Positions 41,484 through 49,993 of a stretch of 64,000 bases of DNA are shown here, in pieces; position 1 is the stretch's first letter; every line of letters begins with the position of its first letter. Location: NCBI GenBank assembly GCA_026392465.1, contig JAPLCA010000015.1:124001-188000 (forward strand). Reading direction: 5' to 3'. Below the pieces are notes generated by a model. It was given only the letters and a program-made list of their open reading frames with translations. It had not been told where the DNA came from and did not search any database. This stretch comes from Propionibacteriales bacterium (GTDB taxonomy: Bacteria > Actinomycetota > Actinomycetes > Propionibacteriales > Nocardioidaceae). Both the position numbers and the translations under genes were made by a program.

Positions 41484-42138
41484 CGACGTGCGCCGCGCGG
41501 GCGAGCGGTACGTGACCGAGGGCGACGGCGTCCGGACCCTGCACTCGTTCTCCTACGGCGTCCACTACGACCCCGCCAACACGGGCTTCGGCGACGTCGT
41601 GGCGGTCAACGAGGAGGTCGTGGACCCGGGTCGCGGCTACGCCGAGCACCGGCACAGCGACGTCGAGATCGTGACCTGGGTGCTCGACGGCGAGCTCGCC
41701 CACCACGACACCACGGGGACGCACGGCACCGTGCGGCCCGGCACGGCGCAGCGGCTGAGCGCGGGCGAGGGCGCGCGGCACGAGGAGATGAACGCCTCGG
41801 ACGTCGAGCCGCTGCGGTTCGTGCAGACGATGCTGCGCTCGCGGCACGCGTCGGCGCCGGAGTACGCGTCGCTCGACGTGCCCCCGGGCCCGGGTCTGCA
41901 CGCGGGCGTCACGCTGCACGCCGCCGCGGAGCTGCTCGTGGCGCGCCCGTCGGCCGAGGTGGCGGTGACGGTCCCCGCGTCCCCCGCCCTGCTGGTGCAC
42001 GTGACGCGGGGCTCGGTCGCGGTGGCGGGGGAGCTGCTCGGTCCGGGCGATGCGCTGCGAGCCGGTGACGTCGAGGCCGACGTCGTGCTCGAGGGCGACG
42101 GCGAGGCGCTCGTGTGGAGGCTCGGCCGGTCGGCGTGA
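41476..42138 (+). CDS. Pirin-family protein
   Basis: This 220-residue bicupin matches the pirin family. The metal-site histidines are in YAEHRHSDVEIVTWVLDGEL and QRLSAGEGARHEEMNAS. YGVHYDPANTGFGDVVAVNE is a strong N-terminal signature. Bacterial pirins such as YhhW have quercetinase activity or act as redox sensors; the role here is open. ATG 41476 overlaps the metallopeptidase stop. Confidence 0.9.
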   Translation: MRSDVRRAGERYVTEGDGVRTLHSFSYGVHYDPANTGFGDVVAVNEEVVDPGRGYAEHRHSDVEIVTWVLDGELAHHDTTGTHGTVRPGTAQRLSAGEGARHEEMNASDVEPLRFVQTMLRSRHASAPEYASLDVPPGPGLHAGVTLHAAAELLVARPSAEVAVTVPASPALLVHVTRGSVAVAGELLGPGDALRAGDVEADVVLEGDGEALVWRLGRSA

Positions 42139-42228
42139 GGGTCCCCAGGTGAGAGCCGCAGCGTGAGAGCCGCGCCACAGTAGTTGACGTTTGCAACCTC
42201 CGGGTGGCGTCTGGAAAAAGGTCGCACT

Positions 42229-42241
42229 TAGGCTGAGGGCA
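42229..42241 (+). promoter_or_regulatory. -10 element for a probably leaderless tmsA transcript
   Basis: TAGGCT at 42229-42234 fits the actinobacterial TANNNT -10 consensus and lies six bases before ATG 42241. Transcription would then begin at or next to the A of the start codon. No ribosome site at normal spacing is present. A GTGAGAGCCGC direct repeat lies upstream near 42150 and 42165. Confidence 0.4.
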
Positions 42242-43602
42242 TGGCTGACGTCATGAAGGGGTGGACCGAGCACCAGCGCGCCGTCGACCGGCTGCTCGCC
42301 TCCTACGCGGCGATCCCCACCGGGTCGCCCGTACGGCTGGCGAAGCGGACCAGCAACCTGTTCCGACCGCGCGCCGCGACCGACGCGCCGGGCCTGGACG
42401 TCAGCGGGCTCGACGGCGTCGTCGCCCTCGACGCCGACGCCCGGACCGCGGACGTGCAGGGCATGTGCACCTACGAGGACCTCGTCGACGCGACGCTGCC
42501 CCACGGACTCATCCCCTACGTCGTGCCGCAGCTGCGCACCATCACGCTGGGCGGCGCGGTCACCGGCCTGGGTATCGAGTCGACGTCGTTCCGCAACGGC
42601 CTGCCGCACGAGTCGGTGCTGGAGATGGACGTGCTCACCGGCTCCGGGGAGGTGGTCACCTGCCGCCCCGGCGACGACCTCTTCGACGCGTTCCCGAACT
42701 CCTACGGCAGCCTCGGCTACGCCACCCGGCTGCGCATCCGCCTCGAGGCGGTCCCGCCGTACGTCGCGCTGCGCCACGTGCGCTTCGACGACGCCAAGCA
42801 GGCGGCGCAGGCCCTCGCCGACGTCACCGAGACCCAGCAGTGGCACGGCGAGCCGGTGCACGGGCTGGACGCCACCGCGTTCACCCCCACCGAGGTGTAC
42901 GTGACGTTGGCACGGTTCACCGACGAGCCGGGTCCCACGTCGGACTACGCCGGCCAGGACGTCTACTACCGCTCGCTGCAGCGTCGCGAGACCGACCGGC
43001 TGACGATCTACGACTACCTGTGGCGCTGGGACACCGACTGGTTCTGGTGCTCGGCCGCGTTCGGCGCCCAGCAGCCGCTCGTGCGCCGGCTCTGGCCGCG
43101 CCGCTGGCGTCGCTCCGACGTCTACCACCGGCTGGTCTCCCTCGACACGCGCATCGGGCTCAGCAGGCTGCTCGACCGGGTGAAGAAGGTCCCCGGCCGC
43201 GAGCGCGTCATCCAGGACGTCGAGGTGCCCGTCGACGCCGTCCCGGCCTTCCTCGAGTGGTTCGACGCCGAGGTGGGCATGCGGCCGGTGTGGCTGTGCC
43301 CGCTGCGCACGACCCGCGCCTGGGCCGGCTACCCGTTGGCCCCCGGCGAGACCTACGTGAACCTCGGCTTCTGGGGCACGGTCGTCGTGCCGGCCGGGAC
43401 GCCCGAGGGTGCCGTGAACCGGCGCATCGAGGAGCACGTGCACACCCTCGGAGGCCACAAGTCCCTCTACTCCGAGGCCTTCTACGACGAGGACACCTTC
43501 GCCCGGCTCTACGGCACGGCCGCGCTCGACGCGGTGCGGGCCGTCCACGACCCCGAGGGGCGCCTCAGCTCCCTGTACGAGAAAGCGGTGAGGAACTCAT
43601 GA
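42241..43602 (+). CDS. tmsA: FAD-dependent reductase for 10-methyl fatty acids
   Basis: This 453-residue FAD_binding_4-type oxidoreductase has VVALDADARTADVQGMCTYE and ITLGGAVTGLGIESTSFRNG as the flavin-binding half and a C-terminal part with YVNLGFWGTVV. It matches BfaA/TmsA proteins, which reduce the 10-methylene group added to oleoyl lipids to give 10-methylstearic (tuberculostearic) acid. The methyltransferase partner follows with a four-base overlap, as in mycobacteria and other actinomycetes. No tmsC is present here. Confidence 0.87.
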   Translation: MADVMKGWTEHQRAVDRLLASYAAIPTGSPVRLAKRTSNLFRPRAATDAPGLDVSGLDGVVALDADARTADVQGMCTYEDLVDATLPHGLIPYVVPQLRTITLGGAVTGLGIESTSFRNGLPHESVLEMDVLTGSGEVVTCRPGDDLFDAFPNSYGSLGYATRLRIRLEAVPPYVALRHVRFDDAKQAAQALADVTETQQWHGEPVHGLDATAFTPTEVYVTLARFTDEPGPTSDYAGQDVYYRSLQRRETDRLTIYDYLWRWDTDWFWCSAAFGAQQPLVRRLWPRRWRRSDVYHRLVSLDTRIGLSRLLDRVKKVPGRERVIQDVEVPVDAVPAFLEWFDAEVGMRPVWLCPLRTTRAWAGYPLAPGETYVNLGFWGTVVVPAGTPEGAVNRRIEEHVHTLGGHKSLYSEAFYDEDTFARLYGTAALDAVRAVHDPEGRLSSLYEKAVRNS

Positions 43603-44894
43603 GCAGCATCCGCGAGAGCGAGACGTTGACGATCGCCGAGGCCGTGTCGCGCCTGATGCGCGACGGCATGCCGTTCCGGCTCGAGGCGTACGACGGCAGC
43701 AGCGCGGGGCCGGTGGACGCGCCCTTCACGGCGCGGCTGGTCAACGAGCGCGGTCTGGCCTACCTGATGACCGCCCCCGGCGACCTCGGCTTCGCCCGGG
43801 CGTTCGTGTCCGGCGACCTCGAGCTCGACGGCGTCTCGCTCGCGGACCCCTACGAGATGATGGCGCTCGTGCAGAGCCGGCTGCGGCTGCGCATGCCCGG
43901 TCCGGCCGAGCTGCTGCAGGTCGTGCGCAGCCTCGGGCTGTCGAACCTCAAGCCGCCGCCCCCGCCGCCGGAGGAGCACCAGCCCCGCTGGCGTCGCATG
44001 GTCGAGGGACTGCGGCACAGCAAGGCCCGTGACGCCGAGGCGATCCACCACCACTACGACGTCTCCAACCGCTTCTACGAGATCGTCCTCGGCCCGTCGA
44101 TGGCGTACACCTGCGCCGTCTTCCCCGACAAGGACGCGACCCTCGAGCAGGCGCAGTTCGAGAAGTTCGACCTCGTGTGCCGCAAGCTGGGGCTGAAGCC
44201 CGGCGACCGGCTGCTCGACGTCGGCTGCGGCTGGGGCGGCATGGTCCGCCACGCCGCCCAGCACTACGGGGTGCAGGCGCTCGGCGTGACGTTGAGCCGT
44301 CAGCAGGCGGAGTGGGCCCAGCAGGCCATCAAGAGCGAGGGCCTGGACCACCTCGCCGAGGTCCGCTTCGGCGACTACCGCGACGTCGAGGAGGAGGGCT
44401 TCGACGCCGTCTCCTCGATCGGCCTGCTCGAGCACATCGGCGTCCGCAACTACCCCGACTACTTCACCTTCCTGCAGGGCAAGCTGCGCGTCGGCGGCCG
44501 GATGCTGAACCACTGCATCACGCGGCGCGACGGCTCGCTGTCGACCAAGGCCGGGGCCTTCATCGACCGCTACGTCTTCCCCGACGGCGAGCTGGCGCCC
44601 GTCGGCACCATCGTGACCGCCATGCACGACCACGGTCTCGAGGTCCGTCACGTCGAGGACCTGCGCGAGCACTACGCGCTCACGCTGCGCGACTGGTGTC
44701 GCAACCTGGAGCAGGGCTGGGACGACGCCCTCGGTGAGGTGAGCCTCGGCGTCGCCAAGGTCTGGGGCCTGTACATGGCCGGCTCGCGGCTCGCGTTCGA
44801 GCGCAACGAGATCGGCCTGCACCAGGTGCTCGGCGTCAAGGTCGGCGAGGACGGCGACGCCCACATGCCGCTGCGCCCCACCTGGGGCAGCTGA
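43599..44894 (+). CDS. tmsB: Fatty acid C10 methyltransferase, cyclopropane synthase-like
   Basis: This 431-residue SAM-dependent enzyme of the cyclopropane fatty acid synthase family has HHHYDVSNRFYEIVLGPSMA, SAM loop LLDVGCGWGGMVRHAAQHYG, and IGLLEHIGVRNYPDYF. The N-terminal roughly 150 residues with AYLMTAPGDLGFARAFVSG are typical of the UfaA1/BfaB/TmsB group rather than E. coli Cfa. It methylates C10 of oleoyl phospholipids, after which TmsA reduces the product. It ends five bases before the stop of the convergent exonuclease gene. Confidence 0.88.
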   Translation: MSSIRESETLTIAEAVSRLMRDGMPFRLEAYDGSSAGPVDAPFTARLVNERGLAYLMTAPGDLGFARAFVSGDLELDGVSLADPYEMMALVQSRLRLRMPGPAELLQVVRSLGLSNLKPPPPPPEEHQPRWRRMVEGLRHSKARDAEAIHHHYDVSNRFYEIVLGPSMAYTCAVFPDKDATLEQAQFEKFDLVCRKLGLKPGDRLLDVGCGWGGMVRHAAQHYGVQALGVTLSRQQAEWAQQAIKSEGLDHLAEVRFGDYRDVEEEGFDAVSSIGLLEHIGVRNYPDYFTFLQGKLRVGGRMLNHCITRRDGSLSTKAGAFIDRYVFPDGELAPVGTIVTAMHDHGLEVRHVEDLREHYALTLRDWCRNLEQGWDDALGEVSLGVAKVWGLYMAGSRLAFERNEIGLHQVLGVKVGEDGDAHMPLRPTWGS

Positions 44895-44898
44895 AGGC

Positions 44899-45687
44899 TC
44901 AGGCGAGGTCGACCACGACGGGGGCGTGGTCGCTCGCGCCCTTGCCCTTGCGCTCCTCGCGGTCGATGAACGCCCCGTCGACGCGGGCCGCGAGTGCGGG
45001 GGACGCGAGCACGAAGTCGATGCGCAGGCCGCGCTTCTTCGGGAACGCGAGCTGCTGGTAGTCCCAGTAGGTGTAGGTGCCGGGCCCGGGGGCGTACGGG
45101 CGGACGACGTCGCTGAAGCCGGTGTCGACCATCGCGCGGAACGCGGCACGCTCGGGTTCGGACACGTGCGTCTTGCCCTCGAAGACCGTCATGTCCCACA
45201 CATCGTCGTCCTGCGGGGCGATGTTCCAGTCGCCGGTGAGGGCGATCTGCGCGTCGGGGTCGGCCGCGAGCCAGCCCTCCGCGTCGGCGCGCAGGCGGGC
45301 GAGCCACTCCAGCTTGTAGGCGTAGTGCTCGTGCGCGAGGTCGCGCCCGTTCGGCACGTAGAGGCTCCACACGCGCACGCCCCCGCAGGTGGCGCCGACC
45401 GCGCGGGGCTCCAGGACGGGCGGGTCGCCGAACGTCGGCTCGTCGACGAACGACGTCGCCACGTCGTCGAGGCCGACCCGCGACAGGAGCGCCACGCCGT
45501 TCCACTGGTTCAGCCCGACGTGGACGTACTCGTAGCCCATCGACGAGAGCTCGAGCGCGGGGAACTGGTCCTCGCGGCACTTCGTCTCCTGGATCGCCAG
45601 CACGTCGACGTCGTGCCTCTCCAGGAAGGCCGTCACGCGGTCGACGCGGCTACGGATCGAGTTCACGTTCCAGGTCGCGATACGCAC
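44899..45687 (-). CDS. xthA: Exodeoxyribonuclease III
   Basis: This 262-residue exonuclease III/AP endonuclease has MRIATWNVNSIRSR, the metal-site Glu in VLAIQETKCRE, LTGDWNIAP, LRIDFVLAS and a final SDHAPVVVDLA. All expected catalytic residues are present. It acts in base excision repair of abasic sites. It is divergent from the DUF559 gene, with the hairpin repeat at 45723-45779 lying 36 bases upstream of its start. Confidence 0.95.
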   Translation of the reverse strand: MRIATWNVNSIRSRVDRVTAFLERHDVDVLAIQETKCREDQFPALELSSMGYEYVHVGLNQWNGVALLSRVGLDDVATSFVDEPTFGDPPVLEPRAVGATCGGVRVWSLYVPNGRDLAHEHYAYKLEWLARLRADAEGWLAADPDAQIALTGDWNIAPQDDDVWDMTVFEGKTHVSEPERAAFRAMVDTGFSDVVRPYAPGPGTYTYWDYQQLAFPKKRGLRIDFVLASPALAARVDGAFIDREERKGKGASDHAPVVVDLA

Positions 45688-45722
45688 CCCCCGAACCTAC
45701 CTCCCCGCCCGGCAGTCCCCAC

Positions 45723-45779
45723 GATTCGGTACGTCATCGCCCATTCTGGGCGCAGGAATGGGCGATGACGTACCGAATC
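45723..45779. repeat. Perfect 24-bp inverted repeat, 5' of the DUF559 gene
   Basis: The arm at 45723-45746 (GATTCGGTACGTCATCGCCC plus ATTC) pairs with 45756-45779 with no mismatch, around the 9-base loop TGGGCGCAG. A near-copy with the same arm and loop lengths lies at 46769-46825, just past the stop of the intervening gene. One base pair differs between the copies on both arms (A-T here, G-C there). No T-run accompanies it, so it is not an ordinary terminator. Confidence 0.9.
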
Positions 45780-45846
45780 CTGGCGAGGGAGAGGCGCCTG
45801 TGGGCAGCGGGATGAGCGATCGAGACGTCCGCGCCAGGCTTCAGGC

Positions 45847-46767
45847 GTGGAGGACGTGCCGGAGGAGCTGCGGGACAGACCGTTCACGTCCGCCCAGGCT
45901 GCACGGTCGGGAGTGACGTGGAAGGCGCTGCAGTCTCGACGGTTCCGACGGCTGTTCCCGGACGTCTACGTCTGGTCGGGGCTGGACGTCGACCTGCTCG
46001 TCTGGATCCGCGGCGCCCTGCTCAAGCTGCCCCCGGACGCCGTCGTCAGCGGTGTCACCGCGGCCAGGCTGTGGGGCTTCGATCCCGTCGGCCACCGCGA
46101 GCTGCACTTCGCCACGAGGTCGGACGTACGGACCAGGCTCCCGGTGCGTCTTCACCGGCACCTCCACGAGGTCGCACGGGTTCGGCGGCACGGCGTGCCG
46201 ACCACGGCGGCACCGCGCACGGTCGTCGACTGCGCTCGGGAGCTCGGCATGGTCCAGCTCGTGCAGCTGATCGACCACCTCGTCCACGTCGGTGCGCTGA
46301 CCAGGGAGCAGCTCTTCGGGTACTGCTGGAGTCGGCACCTCCACGGCGTGCGACGCGCGCGACGAGCGCTCGTGCTTGCCGAGGACGGGGCCGAGTCGCC
46401 ACGGGAGACCGCGCTGCGGCTGATGATCGTGCTCGCTCGTCTCCCGCGTCCTCGCCCGAACGTGGACGTCCTCGCCGCCTCGGGGCGGTTCGTGGCTCGC
46501 GTCGACCTGCTCATCGAGGAGTACGCGGTCGTGGTCGAGTACGACGGACGTCAGCACGAGACCGATGCGTGGCAGTGGCAGCGTGACCGCGTGCGACGCG
46601 AGGAGCTGGAGGCTCTCGGCTACCGCGTGATCGTCGTGACAGCGGTCGACATGCGACGGCCCGAGCAGGTCATCCGGCGGATCCACCGGGCTCTCGCTGA
46701 CCGCGGCTATGCGGGTCCGCTCGTCACGAACGTCATGTGGCACCGCTGGTTCCCCTCCGCGACGTGA
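45847..46767 (+). CDS. DUF559 nuclease-like protein with AbiEi-like N-terminus
   Basis: This 306-residue protein has an N-terminal AbiEi_4-like winged-helix region (FTSAQAARSGVTWKALQSRR, AVVSGVTAARLWGF) and a C-terminal DUF559 domain of the Vsr/PD-(D/E)XK nuclease fold. The nuclease-like residues are in FVARVDLLIEEYAVVVEYDG (Asp220, Glu231) followed by RQHETDAWQWQRDRVRREEL. Such proteins occur in many copies in actinobacterial genomes with unknown function. GTG 45847 is the start that keeps the N-terminal domain. Matching hairpins bracket the gene. Confidence 0.82.
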   Translation: MEDVPEELRDRPFTSAQAARSGVTWKALQSRRFRRLFPDVYVWSGLDVDLLVWIRGALLKLPPDAVVSGVTAARLWGFDPVGHRELHFATRSDVRTRLPVRLHRHLHEVARVRRHGVPTTAAPRTVVDCARELGMVQLVQLIDHLVHVGALTREQLFGYCWSRHLHGVRRARRALVLAEDGAESPRETALRLMIVLARLPRPRPNVDVLAASGRFVARVDLLIEEYAVVVEYDGRQHETDAWQWQRDRVRREELEALGYRVIVVTAVDMRRPEQVIRRIHRALADRGYAGPLVTNVMWHRWFPSAT

Positions 46768-46768
46768 G

Positions 46769-46825
46769 GATTCGGAACACCATCGCCCGTTCTCGCGCGC
46801 GGAACGGGCGATGACGTACCGAATC
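46769..46825. repeat. 24-bp inverted repeat, 3' of the DUF559 gene
   Basis: The left arm 46769-46792 (GATTCGGAACACCATCGCCC plus GTTC) pairs with 46802-46825 at 21 of 24 positions around the 9-base loop TCGCGCGCG. It starts two bases after the DUF559 stop codon. The right arm matches the right arm at 45756-45779 except for one base. Arm length, loop length and sequence show that the two hairpins are copies of one element. Confidence 0.9.
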
Positions 46826-46832
46826 GGGGGGA

Positions 46833-47168
46833 CTAGACGTCGTCGAGGTCGTTGCGCTCGAGGCGGGAGGTGTCGGCGATGCCGGTGCGGAAGGCGGCCC
46901 GCGCGACCATGTGGGCCGACACCGGGGCGGTGATGAGCTGGAACAGCGCCACGAGGGCGATGATCGTCAGGGCGCCGGGGTCGTGGATGCGCAGGGCGAG
47001 GCCGGCGAGCACCAGCAGCAGGCCGAGCGTCTGCGGCTTGGTCGCCGCGTGCATGCGGGTCAGCACGTCCGGGAACCGCACCAGGCCGATGGCGGCCACG
47101 AGCGCCAGCGCGCTGCCCGTCAGCAGCAGAGCGCCCGACACGACGTCGACGAGCAGGTCGGTCGTCAT
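46833..47168 (-). CDS. mrpG: Mrp antiporter subunit G
   Basis: This 111-residue membrane protein has three hydrophobic segments and the family core RFPDVLTRMHAATKPQTLGL, typical of MnhG/MrpG. It is the last gene of the operon. Its ATG overlaps the mrpF stop. It is needed for assembly of the multi-subunit Na+/H+ antiporter. Confidence 0.93.
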   Translation of the reverse strand: MTTDLLVDVVSGALLLTGSALALVAAIGLVRFPDVLTRMHAATKPQTLGLLLVLAGLALRIHDPGALTIIALVALFQLITAPVSAHMVARAAFRTGIADTSRLERNDLDDV

Positions 47169-47443
47169 GCGTCCTCCTGGGGGGCGTCGATGTCGCGGGC
47201 GGCGAACCGGGCGATGCTCACCGAGCCCAGGAACCCGACCAGGGCCAGGGCGAGGAGCACGGGCGCGGTGTCGACGTGACCGGCGATCGCAGCCTCGACA
47301 CCGACGGCGGACAGGCAGGCGGCGACGAAGACGTCGGCCGCGACCGTGCGGTCGAGCATCGTCGGACCACGCACGATCCGTACCAGGCACAGGACGCCCG
47401 TGACGGCGAGCATCGACGCGCACGCGACGGCGACGGGGATCAT
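47165..47443 (-). CDS. mrpF: Mrp antiporter subunit F
   Basis: This 92-residue membrane protein has three hydrophobic segments with LCLVRIVRGPTMLDRTVAAD and LALALVGFLGSVSIARFAA, the MnhF/MrpF signatures. ATG 47443 overlaps the mrpE stop. The longer frame upstream is a shadow of mrpE. Confidence 0.93.
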   Translation of the reverse strand: MIPVAVACASMLAVTGVLCLVRIVRGPTMLDRTVAADVFVAACLSAVGVEAAIAGHVDTAPVLLALALVGFLGSVSIARFAARDIDAPQEDA

Positions 47444-47973
47444 CGGGACACCTCCTGCGGGCGGCGACGGTAGGCGTCGCGCTCGTCCTTCGGCGCCATC
47501 GCCTCGACCACGCGCCGCTCCTGCTCGTGGACGCTCGCGATCGCCCGCTCGAGGTGCTCGGGCGACCGGGCGTCGAGCACGTGCAGGTACAGCGCGGGCT
47601 GCTCGGGGTCGAGCTCGACCAGCAGCGACCCGGGCACCAGCGACACCAGCTCCGCCGTGACGGTGACGAGCAGCTCGTTGCGCGTCTCCAGCGGCACCCG
47701 CACGACCGCGCTCCTCGGCGGTGCGGCGGGTCGGAGGGCCAGCCACGACACCTGCACCGACGCGCGCACGAGGTCGACGACGAAGCGCAGCAGCATCGTG
47801 AGGGTCGGCCAGGGGCGCAGCGTCCAGCGCCACGGCGCCTGCGGGAACGGGAACAGCATCAGCACGAGCACCGACGTGAGCACGCCGCCCACGACCAGCG
47901 TCGGCGTCACCGCACCCCACAGCAGCAGCCAGATCGCGGTCAGGCCGACGACGATCCGCCAGCGCGGCATCAT
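47440..47973 (-). CDS. mrpE: Mrp antiporter subunit E
   Basis: This 177-residue protein has two N-terminal membrane helices (LTAIWLLLWGAVTPTLVVGG) and a cytoplasmic domain with VTAELVSLVPGSLLVELD, ALYLHVLDA, typical of MnhE/MrpE. Two adjacent ATGs are possible and the upstream one (47973) overlaps the mrpD stop. The C-terminal tail is charged. Confidence 0.92.
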   Translation of the reverse strand: MMPRWRIVVGLTAIWLLLWGAVTPTLVVGGVLTSVLVLMLFPFPQAPWRWTLRPWPTLTMLLRFVVDLVRASVQVSWLALRPAAPPRSAVVRVPLETRNELLVTVTAELVSLVPGSLLVELDPEQPALYLHVLDARSPEHLERAIASVHEQERRVVEAMAPKDERDAYRRRPQEVSR

Positions 47974-49577
47974 CGGTCGCCGCCCAGGACGGCCTGCACG
48001 TACGGCGTGCGCTGCAGCAGCTCGTCGGCCGCGGCGTCGGTGACGCGGAACAGCGGACCGGCGAACACGGTGAGCGCGACCGAGGCGACGACGAGGGCGA
48101 GGGTCGGCAGGCCCATGCCGAGCGGCAGCCTCTGCTCCTCGGCGACCCGTGCCCACGACGACGTCTGCTGCGTGCGGGTGGACACATCGCCACCGCCGTG
48201 CAGGGCGCCGTGCGACCAGACGTCGGAGCCGTCGTCGACCACCGACTGCGCGAGGTCGTCGTCGACCGGCTGCCAGAAGGCCCGGTTCCAGACCTTGGCG
48301 ATGGCGTACAGCGTCAGGAGGCTCACCGCGACGCTGGCGACGACGGCCGTGACGGCCAGCCAGTCACCCGCCTCGATGCCCGCCCGCCCGAGCGCGACCT
48401 TGCCGAGGAACCCGGAGAACGGGGGGATGCCGGCCAGGTTCATGGCGGGCACGAAGAACGCGACGGCGAGGATCGGCGCGGACCGGGCGAGTCCGCCGAG
48501 CCGGTCGAGGTTCGTCGTGCCGGTGCGGTACTCGACCAGCCCGGCCAGCAGGAACAGAGCCGTCTGCACGGTGATGTGGTGCGCGATGTAGTAGACGGCG
48601 CCCGACAGCGCCAGCTCCGTCCCCAGCGCCACCCCGAGCAGCATGTAGCCGATGTGGCTGACGAGGGTGAAGGACAGGATGCGCTTGATGTCGGTCTGCG
48701 CGACCGCGCCGAGGATGCCGACGAGCATCGTCAGGATCGCCATGGTGAGCAGCAGCGGCCGCAGGGAGTCGTCGGGGAACAGCAGCGTCTGGGTGCGCAC
48801 GATCGCGTACACGCCCACCTTGGTGAGTAGGCCCGCGAAGACGGCGGTGACCGGCGCCGGTGCGGTCGGGTAGGAGTCGGGCAGCCAGGCGGACAGCGGG
48901 AACACGGCCGCCTTGATGCAGAACACGGTGAGCAGCAGCAGCTGCAGCAGGTGCGCGACCGCGGGGTCGAGGTCGCCGAGGCGCTGCGACAGCTGCGCGA
49001 AGTTGACGGTGCCGACGGCGGCGTAGATGCAGGCGATCGCCACCAGGAAGATGATCGACGACAGCAGGCTGACCACGATGTAGACCGTGCCGGCGCGGAT
49101 CCGCGCCTCCGTGCCACCGAGCGTGATGAGCACGTAGCTGGCGGCCAGCAGCACCTCGAACCCGACGAACAGGTTGAACAGGTCGGCCGACAGGAACGCG
49201 TTCGACACCCCGGCGCTCAGCACGAGGTACGTCGGGTGGAACACCGAGAGCGGCGTGTCGCGGCCGTACTCGACGATGCCCTGGCCGAAGGAGTAGAGCA
49301 GCACGGCGAGGGTCACGACGGACGAGACGAGCAGCATGAGCGCCGAGAGCCGGTCGGCGACCAGGGTGATGCCGATCTCGGGACCCCAGCCGGCGACGGT
49401 CAGCGCCTGCGGGCCCTGCGTGTCGGCGCGGTACAGCAGCACCGAGGCGGTGGCGACGACGGCCGTGAGCACGGCGACGCTGACGATGCGCTGCGCACGT
49501 GCGGACCGGCCGAGCACGAGGCACAGGCCCGCGCCGAGCAGCGGGAGGAGCACGGGCAGGACGACGAGCTGGGTCAT
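47970..49577 (-). CDS. mrpD: Mrp antiporter subunit D
   Basis: This 535-residue NuoM/NuoN-like membrane protein has about 14 helices: VLSAGVSNAFLSADLFNLFV, FCIKAAVFPLSAWLPDSYPT with the conserved Lys, and FTLVSHIGYMLLGVALG. It is the second large proton-pumping-like subunit of the antiporter. A longer than usual C-terminal extension (DDDLAQSVVDDGSDVWS) precedes the last helix. ATG 49577 overlaps the mrpC stop. Confidence 0.94.
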   Translation of the reverse strand: MTQLVVLPVLLPLLGAGLCLVLGRSARAQRIVSVAVLTAVVATASVLLYRADTQGPQALTVAGWGPEIGITLVADRLSALMLLVSSVVTLAVLLYSFGQGIVEYGRDTPLSVFHPTYLVLSAGVSNAFLSADLFNLFVGFEVLLAASYVLITLGGTEARIRAGTVYIVVSLLSSIIFLVAIACIYAAVGTVNFAQLSQRLGDLDPAVAHLLQLLLLTVFCIKAAVFPLSAWLPDSYPTAPAPVTAVFAGLLTKVGVYAIVRTQTLLFPDDSLRPLLLTMAILTMLVGILGAVAQTDIKRILSFTLVSHIGYMLLGVALGTELALSGAVYYIAHHITVQTALFLLAGLVEYRTGTTNLDRLGGLARSAPILAVAFFVPAMNLAGIPPFSGFLGKVALGRAGIEAGDWLAVTAVVASVAVSLLTLYAIAKVWNRAFWQPVDDDLAQSVVDDGSDVWSHGALHGGGDVSTRTQQTSSWARVAEEQRLPLGMGLPTLALVVASVALTVFAGPLFRVTDAAADELLQRTPYVQAVLGGDR

Positions 49578-49993
49578 GCGTCGGCACCTTCCTCGTCGGG
49601 GACGTCGGTCTCGGGCTCATCGAAGGAGCTCGACGTCTCGTCGGCCTCCGCGCGTCGACGGATCAGGTCGTCCTCGACGTCGTCCTTCACGTCGTCGTTG
49701 CCCGACAGCTGCCACGACCGGTAGGCCAGGGCCAGCCCGAAGGCGCTCACCCCGAGGGTGATGACGATGGCGGTGAGGGCCATGGCCTGGGGGAGCGGGT
49801 CGGTGATGCCGCCGCGGCCGACGATCGGGGGTGCGCCGCTGGGGCCGGACGCCACGAGGAACAGCAGGTTGACGCCGTTCCCGACCATGACGAAGCCGAC
49901 GAGGATCCGGCTGAGGCTGCGCTCGAGCATGAGCGTGGTGCCGCAGCCGACGAGGACGACGATGGCGATCACGAGGGCGAGGTCGACGGTCAT
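49574..49993 (-). CDS. mrpC: Mrp antiporter subunit C
   Basis: This 139-residue NuoK-like protein has three membrane helices, with LSRILVGFVMVGNGVNLLFL and DPLPQAMALTAIVITLGVSA as family signatures. The C-terminus has an acidic extension of about 35 residues (DDVKDDVEDDLIRRRAEADE) beyond the usual end. ATG 49993 overlaps the mrpA stop. Confidence 0.94.
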   Translation of the reverse strand: MTVDLALVIAIVVLVGCGTTLMLERSLSRILVGFVMVGNGVNLLFLVASGPSGAPPIVGRGGITDPLPQAMALTAIVITLGVSAFGLALAYRSWQLSGNDDVKDDVEDDLIRRRAEADETSSSFDEPETDVPDEEGADA

